Shown: positions 18,951 to 29,126, numbered from the stretch's first letter. The stretch is 64,000 bases of DNA from Labilibaculum antarcticum (GCF_002356295.1 NZ_AP018042.1:3504361-3568360); one strand, 5' to 3'. A program made the numbers and translations. The notes: generated by a model from the letters alone, not told the origin.

Positions 18951-19829
18951 TTATTTTTTTTTAGCTATACCTTCCACAACCGACCAATCGTAAAAACGTT
19001 CAATCCAACTATCAGTTGCCAATCCTTTTTTACGCATTCCAAAACCATGACCACCTTTTGAGTACATGTGTAATGCAACGTTTAAACCCATTTTGTGATA
19101 CGAGTTGTATAATTCAATAGAACCAGGAGCTAAACCCAGAGGATCATCAGAGGCGCAAACAATAAACATGGGTGGTGAATTTTTTTGAGGAGTTTGAACA
19201 GGCATTTCTGTTGTCCACGGATAAACTGGGACTAAAAAATCAGGTCTGTTTTCCTCTGAATAATTATAAGCGACTCCCATAGTTACGGCACCGCCTGCCG
19301 AAAAGCCCATAAAACCAATTTTATCTGGCTTGATATCAAATTCCTTGGCGTGATTTCTTACGTAGGATATTGCTGTTAATCCATCAGTAATAGAAAGTGG
19401 AATCACCCTTGCTACTTCCTCGCTTATTTTTGCAGGATTGGTTTTAGATAATTCGCTAATTTCAGCAACAGCATCTTCTCCTGTTGGTACCAAACGATAT
19501 TTTAATACAAAAGCGGTAATTCCTTTTTTTGCAAGCCATTTTGCAACATCTTTTCCTTCGCTATTAATGCTGTGAGCATAAAGCGCACCACCGGGAGCAA
19601 TAATCACCGCAGCACCACAATTGTTTTCTGCCGAAGGCTTATAAACTAGCATAGTCGGAATGGAAACATTCGTAACCACTTGTGTTGTCCATATTTCAGA
19701 GTAATAGTCTTTCTCACCACCTACCCAATTTACATCGCTTGGGTTTTCGTAAGGAAGGCTGATCGTATCTTGCGCGTAAGTGAACAGAGAGAAAGAGATG
19801 AATAGAATTACTAAAATTTGTTTTTTCAT
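18951..19829 (-). CDS. Exported alpha/beta-hydrolase, probable carbohydrate esterase
   Basis: A 292-residue enzyme with a cleavable signal peptide (FISFSLFTYAQD). The fold signals are APGGALYAHS (oxyanion-hole region), the nucleophile elbow GFSAGGAV around residue 172, an Asp in ASDDPLG and a His in KGGHGFG, giving a Ser-Asp-His triad. It resembles acetyl-xylan esterase / BD-FAE type hydrolases. Its ATG shares one base with the stop of the upstream sensor kinase (TAATG), so it should be translationally coupled to it. An esterase coupled to a sensor kinase is unusual and suggests that it acts on, or makes, the signal. Confidence 0.85.
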   Translation of the reverse strand: MKKQILVILFISFSLFTYAQDTISLPYENPSDVNWVGGEKDYYSEIWTTQVVTNVSIPTMLVYKPSAENNCGAAVIIAPGGALYAHSINSEGKDVAKWLAKKGITAFVLKYRLVPTGEDAVAEISELSKTNPAKISEEVARVIPLSITDGLTAISYVRNHAKEFDIKPDKIGFMGFSAGGAVTMGVAYNYSEENRPDFLVPVYPWTTEMPVQTPQKNSPPMFIVCASDDPLGLAPGSIELYNSYHKMGLNVALHMYSKGGHGFGMRKKGLATDSWIERFYDWSVVEGIAKKK

Positions 19830-22222
19830 TATTGAATAGCTGTTAATTTGTTTTTTTCGTCAAGACACATAATTATTGCTTCTAATAATTGTTGTTTCCC
19901 AATTGGTTTTGAAAGATATAAGTCGCAACCTGTTAATAGTATTTTTTCCCGGTCTCCAGACATAGCATATGCGGTTTGTGCAATTATCGGAAGGTTTGGT
20001 GTCATGTTTTTTATTTGTTTTGTGGCTTCGTATCCATTCATTACAGGCATGTTTATGTCCATTAAAAGTAGATCGATATCTTTATTAGTTTTGCAATAAT
20101 TTACAGCCTCCTTACCATTTTTAGCCTGAATGCAAGTAACACCTTCTTTTTCGAGTATTTCTACTAAATACCAATAACTTGTTGCATCATCTTCTGCAAT
20201 TAATATGGTTTTTCCCTTTAAACCGAGTTCTTGTTGAAGTACTGTAGTGTGGTTCGGTATTACTTCTTCCTTATTTAACGGAATTGTGAAATAAAAGGAA
20301 GCACCTTTTTCTTCTTCCGATTCAACCCAGATTTCCCCTCCCAATAAATTAATTAAACGCTTACAGATTGTTAATCCTAAACCGGTTCCTCCATATATTC
20401 GTGTTTGCGATTCATCTACTTGCCTGAATACTTCGAAAATTAATTCTTGTTTATCCAAAGGAATACCAATTCCTGAATCGGTAACATGAAATTTTAGCAT
20501 TGGAATTTGATCCTGAATAAATTCACTACAGCCGAATTCAACTGTTCCCGAATGTGTAAATTTCAATGCATTTTTCAAGAGGTTGAGTAGAACTTGTTTG
20601 ATCCGATTTTGATCTGAAATTAAGATGGAATTAATGTCACCAAGATCAGTATTTATATTGACCGTGATCTCTTCTTTTTTAAGAATAGCTTGTTCACTCT
20701 TAATTATGAATTGCACTTCATCCAGCATAGTCTGAATTAGGAAAGGTCCATTTTCAATTCTTACATCTCCCGTTTCTATAAGCGATATATCAAAAAGATC
20801 TTCGATAAGAGCTAGTAAATTATTACCACTCTTGTTTATTATTGTAGTAAAATTGAGAATGTTTTCTATTTTTGAATCTTTATTAATGAGTTCTGAAAAT
20901 CCGATTACCGCATTTAGTGGCGTTCTCAATTCATGAGACATACTTGCTAAAAAAGCCGATTTTATCCGATCACTTTTTTCAGCCTCCTCCTTGGCTATAA
21001 TCAATTCTCCTGTAAGTTTTTTTCTTTGGGTAATGTCTTCTATCATGGCCAAATGACATGGTTTCCCTTCAGCCTGGACATCTACTTTCGCAACGGTTAA
21101 AGTGATCCATACATGGGATCCGTCGGATTGCAACAATCTTTTTTCTACCGTGAAATCTGAAATTTCGCCAGAGTTAAGCATTGCCATGTTATCCAATTGT
21201 TTCTGTATGTCATCAGGATGTGTTAGCGACTGCCAATCGGAATGGGATAATTGCTCTTTTGGGTATCCTGCAATTTTACAATATTTGGAATTTATCTGAA
21301 GGAATTTGCCATCCAAAGAGTTTACCAGAGCAATTCCTAAAGGAGCTTCTTCAAAGATCTTTTTAAATTTCGCTTCACTTGTTTTTCGTGAATTTTCGGC
21401 GTTTTTTTGTTTGGTAATATCAGTTATGAAACCTTCTAATGAGATCAGCTGATCTCCATCAAATACACCACGGCCACTCTCCCAAACCCAATGTATTTCA
21501 CCATCCTTATTTCGAATTGGGTATTCTTCTTCAAGTACACCTTTTCTGCCCAGTGTTTCCTGCCATTTGTCCCACAACAAGTCACGATATTCAGGAAGAA
21601 TAATTTGATTGAAATTAATTTTCTTTTGCTCGGTAAATTCAAGAGAAGTATAGCCGGTAATTTCTTTGCAACCTTCACTTATGTACTTCATTTGCCAATC
21701 TCGGTCGTTGGCACAACTATACACAAAGCCAGGAAGGTTATCGAGTAAAGTTTCCATTTTACGTTTGCTTTCTTCCAATTCGGTCATTTTATTTTTAATG
21801 TCCGCGCTAAGCTCCTTGTTTTCCTCTCTTAATTTATCCTCCGCATCTTTAATACGAAGCATAACATTCAATTGAGCAATTAATTCTTCTTCCTCAATTG
21901 GTTTTGAAAGAAATGCATCGGCTCCTATTTCCAATCCTTTAATCCTGCTCTTTTTATCACCACGCATGGCGGTAATTAAAATAATAGGAATGTGCTTTGT
22001 TTTTGCTTCCTCTTTTAATTTTGCACAAATCTCAAAACCATCCATTCCAGGCATAATAATGTCTAAAAGAATAGTGTCAGGCTGTTCTTGTATTGCCGTT
22101 TCGATTCCTTCAGAACCCGACTGACAGGTAATAATTGTGCAAGTGGGGTAGTATCTTTTAAGTATGGCACGATAAACTATTAAATTATCGAAATTGTCGT
22201 CAATAGCTAGAATCTTTCTCAT
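19829..22222 (-). CDS. Hybrid kinase: receiver - PAS - PAS - HisKA - HATPase - receiver
   Basis: About 797 residues, cytoplasmic. Order: N-terminal receiver (1-125, ILLDIIMPGMDG with the phospho-acceptor Asp), coiled coil, two PAS domains (about 160-280 and 285-410), HisKA with FLASMSHELRTPLNAV, HATPase with GTGLGLTIC, and a C-terminal receiver with LLMDINMPVMNG. The start at 22222 (MRKILAIDD) is chosen because it gives a complete receiver and lies four bases after the stop of the upstream kinase. With a receiver at each end it can take a phosphate from its neighbour and pass it on. No DNA-binding output is visible. Confidence 0.9.
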   Translation of the reverse strand: MRKILAIDDNFDNLIVYRAILKRYYPTCTIITCQSGSEGIETAIQEQPDTILLDIIMPGMDGFEICAKLKEEAKTKHIPIILITAMRGDKKSRIKGLEIGADAFLSKPIEEEELIAQLNVMLRIKDAEDKLREENKELSADIKNKMTELEESKRKMETLLDNLPGFVYSCANDRDWQMKYISEGCKEITGYTSLEFTEQKKINFNQIILPEYRDLLWDKWQETLGRKGVLEEEYPIRNKDGEIHWVWESGRGVFDGDQLISLEGFITDITKQKNAENSRKTSEAKFKKIFEEAPLGIALVNSLDGKFLQINSKYCKIAGYPKEQLSHSDWQSLTHPDDIQKQLDNMAMLNSGEISDFTVEKRLLQSDGSHVWITLTVAKVDVQAEGKPCHLAMIEDITQRKKLTGELIIAKEEAEKSDRIKSAFLASMSHELRTPLNAVIGFSELINKDSKIENILNFTTIINKSGNNLLALIEDLFDISLIETGDVRIENGPFLIQTMLDEVQFIIKSEQAILKKEEITVNINTDLGDINSILISDQNRIKQVLLNLLKNALKFTHSGTVEFGCSEFIQDQIPMLKFHVTDSGIGIPLDKQELIFEVFRQVDESQTRIYGGTGLGLTICKRLINLLGGEIWVESEEEKGASFYFTIPLNKEEVIPNHTTVLQQELGLKGKTILIAEDDATSYWYLVEILEKEGVTCIQAKNGKEAVNYCKTNKDIDLLLMDINMPVMNGYEATKQIKNMTPNLPIIAQTAYAMSGDREKILLTGCDLYLSKPIGKQQLLEAIIMCLDEKNKLTAIQ

Positions 22223-22226
22223 AGAT

Positions 22227-25200
22227 TTAAATAAAGAAGTTTTCAATTTTAGATAGAATTTCCAAATGCCCAACAGGTTTGGTTACATATTCGTCGCAAC
22301 CAGCTTTTAGGATTGCTTCTTTGTCTTCAATCATTGCCATTGCAGTTAACGCAATAACAGGAATGTGTTGTGTTTTTGTATCGGACTTAATTCTCCGGAC
22401 TACTTCCAGTCCTTCTATTTTTGGTAAGGCCATGTCTAAGAGAATTAAGTGTGGACATTCTGATTTAATCATTTCCAGTCCCTGTTCACCATCAATTGCT
22501 TCATGAATTTCGTATTTGTCACCCAATATTGCTTTAATTGTAACCATATTATCCGGATTGTCTTCAATGATAAGCACCTTAGCCTTCCGATCCTTCTCTA
22601 GTTTTATTTTTGAACAAGTATGGTTTCTATGTTCGAAAGGTATTCTCTCTTCTGTTTGAGCAAACATTTTATTAATTTTCTCAAGTAAGGCTCTAATATT
22701 AACGTCTCCCTTTTGTATTAGTTGTTGTACATTATTGGCACTTAGTCTATTTAGGTCTTCTCTTGTGAGATCTTTAGCAGTTAAGATAACAACTGGGATA
22801 TTTACCGTATGTTCCTTATTTCGAATTTGTTCCAATACTTCAAATCCATCAACATCAGGCATCATTAAATCAAGAATTATGCCATCGGGAATGGTGTGTT
22901 TTATGTATTCCAGTGCTTCTCGGCCTCCTTTGGCAACATCTACCTGATACCCCTCTTGTTTGAGAACCTGCTTCATTTGAATTATGGCTGTATCGTTATC
23001 TTCAATCATTAATATTCGTGTGTTTTCACGAGATTTATTTAGTGTGCTTGTATTATAGTTTTGAGCGTCTGAAGAAAGCTGTAAATTTTCTTCTAACTGA
23101 TTTAGTTTGTTTTTTGTATCAGGAACAGAATAGAGAATAAATGGAGAAGCCTCTTTTTCTAAATGCCAAACAAGAGGTAGTGTGAGTGTAAAACAAGAGC
23201 CTTTATCAACTTCACTTCTAACCGTTATTTCACCTCCAAGCATTCTCACTAATTCCCTTACAATGGCCAATCCAAGACCAGTACCTTCATATTGGCGCGA
23301 AGAACTGCCATCTATTTGCCTAAACTCATCAAAAATACTTTCCAGATTTTTATTTGATATTCCAATGCCGGTATCCTTTACTTCAATTTTGATTTGGTCT
23401 TTATCATGAAAGGCTGAAATAACAACTTTTCCTTTTTCTGTGAATTTTATTGCATTGCTTACTAAATTGGTTAGTATCTGGCTTAATCGAACTTCATCAG
23501 AGTCGAAATAGGGTAGATTATCGGAGTAATTAAAATCCAGTATTATTCCCTTTTGAATAGCAAGAGGCTGGATGTTTTCCTTCAGAAGTTTCAGAATTGG
23601 ATTAAGTTGAATTTGAAGGGGATATACATCCATTTTCCCAGCTTCTATTTTCGATAAATCTAAAATGTCATTTATTAATTGCAAAAGATTCTTTCCATTT
23701 CTTTCTACAATTTCCAAGTATGAATTTTCCTCTTCATTTAGCTTATCTTTTGCTTGCATAATTAAGGTTCGGGAAAGCGCCATAATGGAGTTCAAAGGAG
23801 TTCTTAATTCATGACTCATGTTTGAAAGAAATTCGCTTTTCAAACGATTAGCTTCCTTAACTTCCAGTGATTTTGATTCCAAATTTGAGTTTTGCACATT
23901 TAGTTCCGTTGCCTGATTTTGAAGTTCAAGTGATTGTTCCTGTAATTCGTTGGTCTGCTCTTTTAATTCTTCTGATTGCGCCTCTAGGGTTTGATTGATA
24001 ATGACTAAACGATCAGCTAAGGTCTTGGTTTTTCTGGCCGAAATTAAATTCTCAAAAGCTGTGTTTATACTAAGACTCGACAAGGCAAGGATATCTCTGC
24101 TTTCCGGTGTGAATTTATCTAGATTACTAAGGGAAATAATTGCTGATACTTTGTTTGCTTCAATAATGGGGAAGCTAATAATCTCCATAGGGGCGTATTC
24201 TCCAATACTGGTGCTAAACTCAAAACCAGGATGATTTTGCAACCCATCTATTATTTGCATTTTTTTCTTGTGAATTGACCAAGCAAATTCACCAGGAGGA
24301 TTAGTCATTGGAAATTCTTGTAATGCATTTTTATTTGCTCCTATTGATGCAATACTTTTATAGCGCTTTTCATCTTCGTTAAGAATGTAAAAATTAGCAC
24401 TATTCGATTTTGTTACCTCCATCATGCATTCGATAAGTTTAGCCGCAAAATCTCTAAGTTTAATTGACGCAATTATCGATTTACTAATAGACGAAACACC
24501 ATTTTGAACATTCACTCGGGTACGAAGTGCATCGGTCATGTTGTTAATTCCTTCGGCCAAAGAATTCAGTTCATCATTGGCGGTAATTTCATTTCGGATG
24601 TTTAAATTTCCTTGCTGAATGGCTTCCGAAACCTTATTCATTTTTTTGATAGGGCGCCTTATACTTTGGGTTATTTTGAATGAAATATAAATGCTTAAAA
24701 AGGTGCTGACAATCAATATTAATAGGATGATGCGAAATAGTAATTGACCTCTTGCTACTGTTGCGTTTCGAAAAGAGTCTGCTTTCTGATTTGCAAAGTC
24801 TTTCATCTTCTTAATTTTCTGGTTCAGTTCCCGAATGTGCAAAGCTCCTTTCCCTTTGGTGATTTGTGCAGCCTGATCTTTTTCTCCGATTTTTGCCAGT
24901 GCGATAACTTCAGCACGGATAGGTTTCCATGCCTTAAATGAATTCCATGCTGCCGTTACATCATTTAAATCGCCAAGAAATTCATTGGTAACTATTGTAA
25001 AAAGCCTGTTTATCTCTTCTTGATGTGCATTTACAGATTTTATTTCGGAATTAATTTCGTTTTCATCTTTAGCAAGAACAATGTCTTTCATCGATCGATG
25101 AATAGAAATGATATTGGTTTCAATTTCCTGTACAGAATTACTCACAGTGTACGGATGATCAAAAATATCGTCAATAGTAGTTATGTGTTGATTCGAATTC

Positions 25201-25298
25201 CAAAGAGCAATTAGTCCAATACTAACAGTGAATAAGGTTAGGAAAAGAAAGCCTAAAAAAAGACGAAGCCCGATGGATAAATTTCTTAGTTTTAGCAT
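22227..25298 (-). CDS. Membrane hybrid sensor kinase with 4HB-HAMP-GAF and two receivers
   Basis: A 1023-residue kinase. Order: membrane helix (about 11-32), periplasmic four-helix-bundle type sensor, second helix (about 187-207), HAMP, GAF (about 280-430), a Gln/Leu/Glu-rich coiled coil (EELKEQTNELQEQSLELQ), HisKA with FLSNMSHELRTPLNSI, HATPase with GTGLGLAIV, and two C-terminal receivers (LILDLMMPDVDG; LILLDMALPKIEG). Architecture resembles chemotaxis-receptor-like hybrid kinases. It lies between a CheR-type methyltransferase and another hybrid kinase, so the three probably form one phosphorelay; the methylation target is unknown. Confidence 0.92.
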   Translation of the reverse strand: MLKLRNLSIGLRLFLGFLFLTLFTVSIGLIALWNSNQHITTIDDIFDHPYTVSNSVQEIETNIISIHRSMKDIVLAKDENEINSEIKSVNAHQEEINRLFTIVTNEFLGDLNDVTAAWNSFKAWKPIRAEVIALAKIGEKDQAAQITKGKGALHIRELNQKIKKMKDFANQKADSFRNATVARGQLLFRIILLILIVSTFLSIYISFKITQSIRRPIKKMNKVSEAIQQGNLNIRNEITANDELNSLAEGINNMTDALRTRVNVQNGVSSISKSIIASIKLRDFAAKLIECMMEVTKSNSANFYILNEDEKRYKSIASIGANKNALQEFPMTNPPGEFAWSIHKKKMQIIDGLQNHPGFEFSTSIGEYAPMEIISFPIIEANKVSAIISLSNLDKFTPESRDILALSSLSINTAFENLISARKTKTLADRLVIINQTLEAQSEELKEQTNELQEQSLELQNQATELNVQNSNLESKSLEVKEANRLKSEFLSNMSHELRTPLNSIMALSRTLIMQAKDKLNEEENSYLEIVERNGKNLLQLINDILDLSKIEAGKMDVYPLQIQLNPILKLLKENIQPLAIQKGIILDFNYSDNLPYFDSDEVRLSQILTNLVSNAIKFTEKGKVVISAFHDKDQIKIEVKDTGIGISNKNLESIFDEFRQIDGSSSRQYEGTGLGLAIVRELVRMLGGEITVRSEVDKGSCFTLTLPLVWHLEKEASPFILYSVPDTKNKLNQLEENLQLSSDAQNYNTSTLNKSRENTRILMIEDNDTAIIQMKQVLKQEGYQVDVAKGGREALEYIKHTIPDGIILDLMMPDVDGFEVLEQIRNKEHTVNIPVVILTAKDLTREDLNRLSANNVQQLIQKGDVNIRALLEKINKMFAQTEERIPFEHRNHTCSKIKLEKDRKAKVLIIEDNPDNMVTIKAILGDKYEIHEAIDGEQGLEMIKSECPHLILLDMALPKIEGLEVVRRIKSDTKTQHIPVIALTAMAMIEDKEAILKAGCDEYVTKPVGHLEILSKIENFFI

Positions 25299-25342
25299 AA
25301 AATAAATTGTTTACCGATGTTGAAATTGGATATTGAGGCTGC

Positions 25343-26197
25343 TTATAATTTGTTGTATATTTTGAAATAGATTGATTCTTTATGGAATCTTTTTTCATAG
25401 ATTCCTGTTGGTTCTTCAGCTTCACCGAGTATTAAAAAGCTTGACGAATTCATTGATTTATACAATTTGTTAAATATGATTTCCTGATATCCCTTATTGA
25501 AATAAATCAAAACATTTCGGCATAAAATCAAATCGAAATCGCCGTAAATACTTTCCTCCGGAGCATACTGCTGGTTGTTTAAAAGGTTGAAGGCTGAAAA
25601 ATGAACCATCTCCTTAATTTTTGGCAGAATTGTATATTTTCCATCAAGTTGCGAGAAATAATTAGTGATAATTTCAAGTTTTGTTTCTTTCAACGACTCT
25701 GCTGGGTATTCCCCTTTTTTAGCAAAATCCAATGATTTTTGATGGATATCTGTAGCAAAAATACTTAGGTTGATATGTAAATTATTTTTCTGTAAATAAT
25801 TATCAATAAGAATGCTAATAGAATAAGCTTCTTCACCTGTAGAGCATCCTGCAGACCAAATTCGGAGTGTCGGATTATTTGCCTTTATTTTGTTGTTGAT
25901 AATTTTAGGAATAATGATTTTGGACAGATACTCAAAGGTGAATGAATTTCTGAAAAAGTGACTTACATTAATTGTTAGAATATCTTGCAGAGCTTCAATT
26001 TCATTCGTATTTTTTTTCAAGTATTCCAGATATTCCGAGTAGTTGTTAGTATTTGTCGCTAACATTCTTCTTGTAATTCTACGATGCAAGAAACCAGGTT
26101 TGCTTCCACATAGGTCAACCTTCGTTGAAAGGAAAAGAAGACTCAATATTTCATGAAGTTCTTTGCTTACTATTTCCTCTTGGAGATTATTTGGCAT
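25343..26197 (-). CDS. CheR-type protein methyltransferase
   Basis: A 284-residue S-adenosylmethionine-dependent methyltransferase. The N-terminal helical domain (FLHRRITRRM ... TINVSHFFRN) and motif I WSAGCSTGEEAYSI match CheR, and DLILCRNVLIYF is the usual motif further on. CheR methylates glutamates in receptor coiled coils. No CheB, receptor or flagellar genes are near. It begins the operon of two hybrid kinases, so its target may be the four-helix/HAMP/coiled-coil region of the kinase next to it, which is inference. Confidence 0.9.
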   Translation of the reverse strand: MPNNLQEEIVSKELHEILSLLFLSTKVDLCGSKPGFLHRRITRRMLATNTNNYSEYLEYLKKNTNEIEALQDILTINVSHFFRNSFTFEYLSKIIIPKIINNKIKANNPTLRIWSAGCSTGEEAYSISILIDNYLQKNNLHINLSIFATDIHQKSLDFAKKGEYPAESLKETKLEIITNYFSQLDGKYTILPKIKEMVHFSAFNLLNNQQYAPEESIYGDFDLILCRNVLIYFNKGYQEIIFNKLYKSMNSSSFLILGEAEEPTGIYEKRFHKESIYFKIYNKL

Positions 26198-26666
26198 CGT
26201 AGGTTAATTTTCATTCACATTCAACATCTACAAAAAAGTCTAACCCGATGATGTCAAAATAAATCACCTTTTTCGAATGATAACAGAAATGCAGTAAAAT
26301 AGAACAGAAAGTTTTGACTCAGCTTTATCATCACTCCTATTTTAGGAGTAATATATAAAAGTAGAAACTCCACAAACATCACTAAAAATCGTTATTTCTA
26401 AGTAAATAAGCAATATAAATAGGATTTAATTTTAGGAGCCAAAACGCTACTATTTTCCAGTTGAAAATGAAGGCTATTTTTTATGGCAAACAGGGCAGGT
26501 TGATTTATGGAGCTTACTACAAAAGTGAAATGAGTTGGATTAGTTGCAAACGATTTCATTGTTGTACCTTTAAAATTGGGACTTTATCGTAAGAAAGATA
26601 AGTAGGAAATAAGTATCTTTGTGATTAATAATACTCCTAAGCATAAAAACCAAAATTTAAGCGCGT
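26198..26666. other. Intergenic region with divergent promoters
   Basis: No ORF or RNA gene is supported. On the plus strand TATCTTTG at 26614-26621 matches the Bacteroidota -7 box TAnnTTTG and lies 45 bases before the gene at 26667; I could not find a convincing -33 box. The CheR promoter must lie on the other strand. Confidence 0.5.
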
Positions 26667-28130
26667 ATGATAAATGAAATTGTAAAAGTTCATGACAAAT
26701 TTTCAGTTGAGATTAAATTGGGGTATGAACCCCGTAAAGATCGAAAGGTGAGTGATTTTTCCATTAAAACCTGGCTTTTTATTCCCAGTGGTTTGGATAT
26801 TAATTCTTCTACCTATACAAAAGAGGACTTTTACAACGATTTTAATTCAAACATTCGTCTAATTACACCGCCTTATTTGTTGAGGGATATTGCTTTAGGT
26901 GATCATTCTGTATTTCATTATTTAGAGGAAGCTTTTCATAAAGTGGCCAATCATCCCAACCCTAAAAACGAAGCCAACTATGAGTATCACATTCGAATGT
27001 TTCATATCATTCTTCGGTCGTCGATGCAAAGGGAAATACAACACATTCTACGAAACGAGTTTGCTGATGATCGTCAGTATCTTATTAATGAGTACCTTTT
27101 AAATGTAAGGAAAATTGGATTACACTATCGCGATTTGCGCCGAATTGTGAATGTTTCTACCATACGAAAGGAAATGTTTGATTACTACTTGTTTGGCGAC
27201 GAGTTTATGAGTAGTCAATTTGAGCAACATTCTTATTATTTGCATCGGGGATTGCAAAAAATTCATCATTCCGAATTCGAGAAAAGTAAAGACGATATTC
27301 TGAATTTAATTAGAGATGAGATTGCTTACAAAAAAGGCAAAGGTTATCTGGTGATTGAAGAGAAGCCTCATGATAAAAATCGCTGGTTTGTGCATCGTCA
27401 GGGTGCATTTAAGAAATATTTTGAAGGTCAGTTATTACTAAACTCTCGTAAGAAAAAAGAGGGCGTTTTGGCCATGCAGATATTATACAGTATGGCTGCT
27501 GGTTTGGCAATGATTTTTGGAGCGTCGCTGACCTTTATTTTTCAGAAAAGCCTAGGAACCTTAACCATGCCTTTATTTGTGGCTTTGGTAATTATATACA
27601 TGCTTAAAGATCGAATTAAGGATCTTAGCCGACTTTATTTGGTGGGAAAAATCAACAAGCGCTTCTTCGATCATAAAACTATTATTCGGGTAAAAGGAGA
27701 TGAGGAAATTGGTTGGTGCAAGGAGGGTTTCGATTTTGTTGCAGAGGATACTGTCCCTTTGCGTGTAATGAAACACCGAAATCGCTCTCGAATAGTTGAT
27801 GTCGAAAGTCGGGGAGTGGGAGAGAAAATTATTTTTTACCGCAAGTTGCTTAGGCTCGATAAAAAAGCCCTGAATAATTCTTATGGAGATTACAACATTA
27901 CTGGCGTGGTCGATATCACTCGATTTAACGTGTCTCGCCTGATCCAGAAAATGGATGATCCTGAAATTCCTCTTTACTATTTAAAAGATGATGAATTCGA
28001 GAAGATCTTAGGAGAAAAGGTGTATTTCGTAAATATGGTTTTTCGCTTTAAATTGGATGATGAAACCAGTTATCGTCGGTACCGGATTATTTTTAACCGA
28101 AAAGGAATTAAGAAGGTGGAGAAAGTGTAA
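26667..28130 (+). CDS. Unrecognised two-helix membrane protein, 487 aa
   Basis: I do not recognise a family. The protein has a ~260-residue hydrophilic N-terminal region rich in charged and aromatic residues, two closely spaced membrane helices (AMQILYSMAAGLAMIFGASL and TMPLFVALVIIYML, about 270-315), and a ~170-residue soluble C-terminal region with many Arg/Lys and Asp. No signal peptide is present, so both large domains are probably cytoplasmic. It is monocistronic, with its own -7 box and terminator. Codon use is like the neighbours. Confidence 0.8.
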   Translation: MINEIVKVHDKFSVEIKLGYEPRKDRKVSDFSIKTWLFIPSGLDINSSTYTKEDFYNDFNSNIRLITPPYLLRDIALGDHSVFHYLEEAFHKVANHPNPKNEANYEYHIRMFHIILRSSMQREIQHILRNEFADDRQYLINEYLLNVRKIGLHYRDLRRIVNVSTIRKEMFDYYLFGDEFMSSQFEQHSYYLHRGLQKIHHSEFEKSKDDILNLIRDEIAYKKGKGYLVIEEKPHDKNRWFVHRQGAFKKYFEGQLLLNSRKKKEGVLAMQILYSMAAGLAMIFGASLTFIFQKSLGTLTMPLFVALVIIYMLKDRIKDLSRLYLVGKINKRFFDHKTIIRVKGDEEIGWCKEGFDFVAEDTVPLRVMKHRNRSRIVDVESRGVGEKIIFYRKLLRLDKKALNNSYGDYNITGVVDITRFNVSRLIQKMDDPEIPLYYLKDDEFEKILGEKVYFVNMVFRFKLDDETSYRRYRIIFNRKGIKKVEKV

Positions 28131-28151
28131 AACAACACTTGTAAACCTACA

Positions 28152-28186
28152 AAAAGAGACTGTATCAATTTGAAACAGTCTCTTTT
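28152..28186 (+). terminator. Terminator of the 26667 gene
   Basis: AAAAGAGACTGT and ACAGTCTCTTTT form a perfect 12-bp stem with an 11-base loop, 22 bases after the stop codon, followed by CCTTTG. The A and T flanks let it work in both directions. Confidence 0.85.
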
Positions 28187-28302
28187 CCTTTGATATTAAG
28201 CAGATTAAAAATATGAATTCTTAAGTTAAGCTCCTTCTTTAATCAATAAATGACTGAAAACCTGCTTAACACAATCTTTGTGAGAAAAATAAGAATTGCT
28301 TT

Positions 28303-28413
28303 TTAATCAGTTAAAAACTCATATAGTTCTTCTTGGCTTAACCATTCAATTGATTTCAGTAGTTCTTTGCGAAATAAATGTTCTTGATCTGAATTTCTTT
28401 CTGCGAGTGTCAT
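28303..28413 (-). CDS. Possible small protein, 36 aa
   Basis: Reads MTLAERNSDQEHLFRKELLKSI and continues to a stop at 28303. It is preceded by AGGAAGA eight bases before the ATG, a better ribosome site than most in this window. The protein is acidic and helical, without membrane segment. I do not recognise it. The alternative is chance. Confidence 0.4.
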   Translation of the reverse strand: MTLAERNSDQEHLFRKELLKSIEWLSQEELYEFLTD

Positions 28414-28697
28414 GATAAATCTTCCTAATTTTACAGTTACGAATTCATAAAATCAATAAATACATACTTGTAAAAGTATTCGAATCGCGATTCATTCTAT
28501 TTCGATAAAAATAGAAACCAAAATAGATAGGGAGAGGATTGTAGCTGTTTTGTAAGGGTGAGAAAGCAGATGGTTGGAGCACAATTTTATTGGCAGGTCA
28601 GGAGTTTTTTTTATTTGTATTTCTTGATATTTTTCGAAATTAGCAAAGTCGTATACTTTAAGGAGTATAAAACAGGATAACTAAACCATTTTAGAAC

Positions 28698-29126
28698 TTA
28701 GTTTCCCAACCAAATAAATTCGATCCGAATGCCACTTGGTTCGTAACACATCATGTGTTTTGCAGAGCCGTTATTGAGTAATTCAGGTGCAAATTCAATT
28801 TTGATTCCGTTTGTTTCGAGTTTTTTGTGAAGCTGAAGCAGAGATTCTTCCGATTCAACCTGCAAGGCAAAATGGTGCAAACCAACATTCTTTTTTCTAT
28901 TGAATGCTGCAGTAGGCTCCTCGATACTTGCCCAAAGGGTAATCATTATTTTTCCATCACTCACAAATATTGCTGGATATTCGGGCTTTCGACCTACTTC
29001 TGTCCATCCCAATATATGGGTGAAAAATTTGGCGCTTTCTACCAATTTAGATACAGTAAATCCAATGTGATGAGCACCCGATGTTACTGGTTTATTCTGA
29101 CTTTCCTCTTGGTTCGATATAGCCAT
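28698..29126 (-). CDS. VOC-superfamily (glyoxalase-like) protein
   Basis: A 142-residue protein with the two beta-alpha-beta-beta-beta halves of the vicinal-oxygen-chelate fold: AHHIGFTVSKLVESAKFFTHILGW near the start and LHHFALQVESEESLLQLHKKL in the middle. The His residues in both halves and the Glu in SGIRIEFIW could bind metal, as in glyoxalase I and dioxygenases. No signal peptide. The gene stands alone between non-coding stretches, so the substrate cannot be told. Confidence 0.85.
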   Translation of the reverse strand: MAISNQEESQNKPVTSGAHHIGFTVSKLVESAKFFTHILGWTEVGRKPEYPAIFVSDGKIMITLWASIEEPTAAFNRKKNVGLHHFALQVESEESLLQLHKKLETNGIKIEFAPELLNNGSAKHMMCYEPSGIRIEFIWLGN

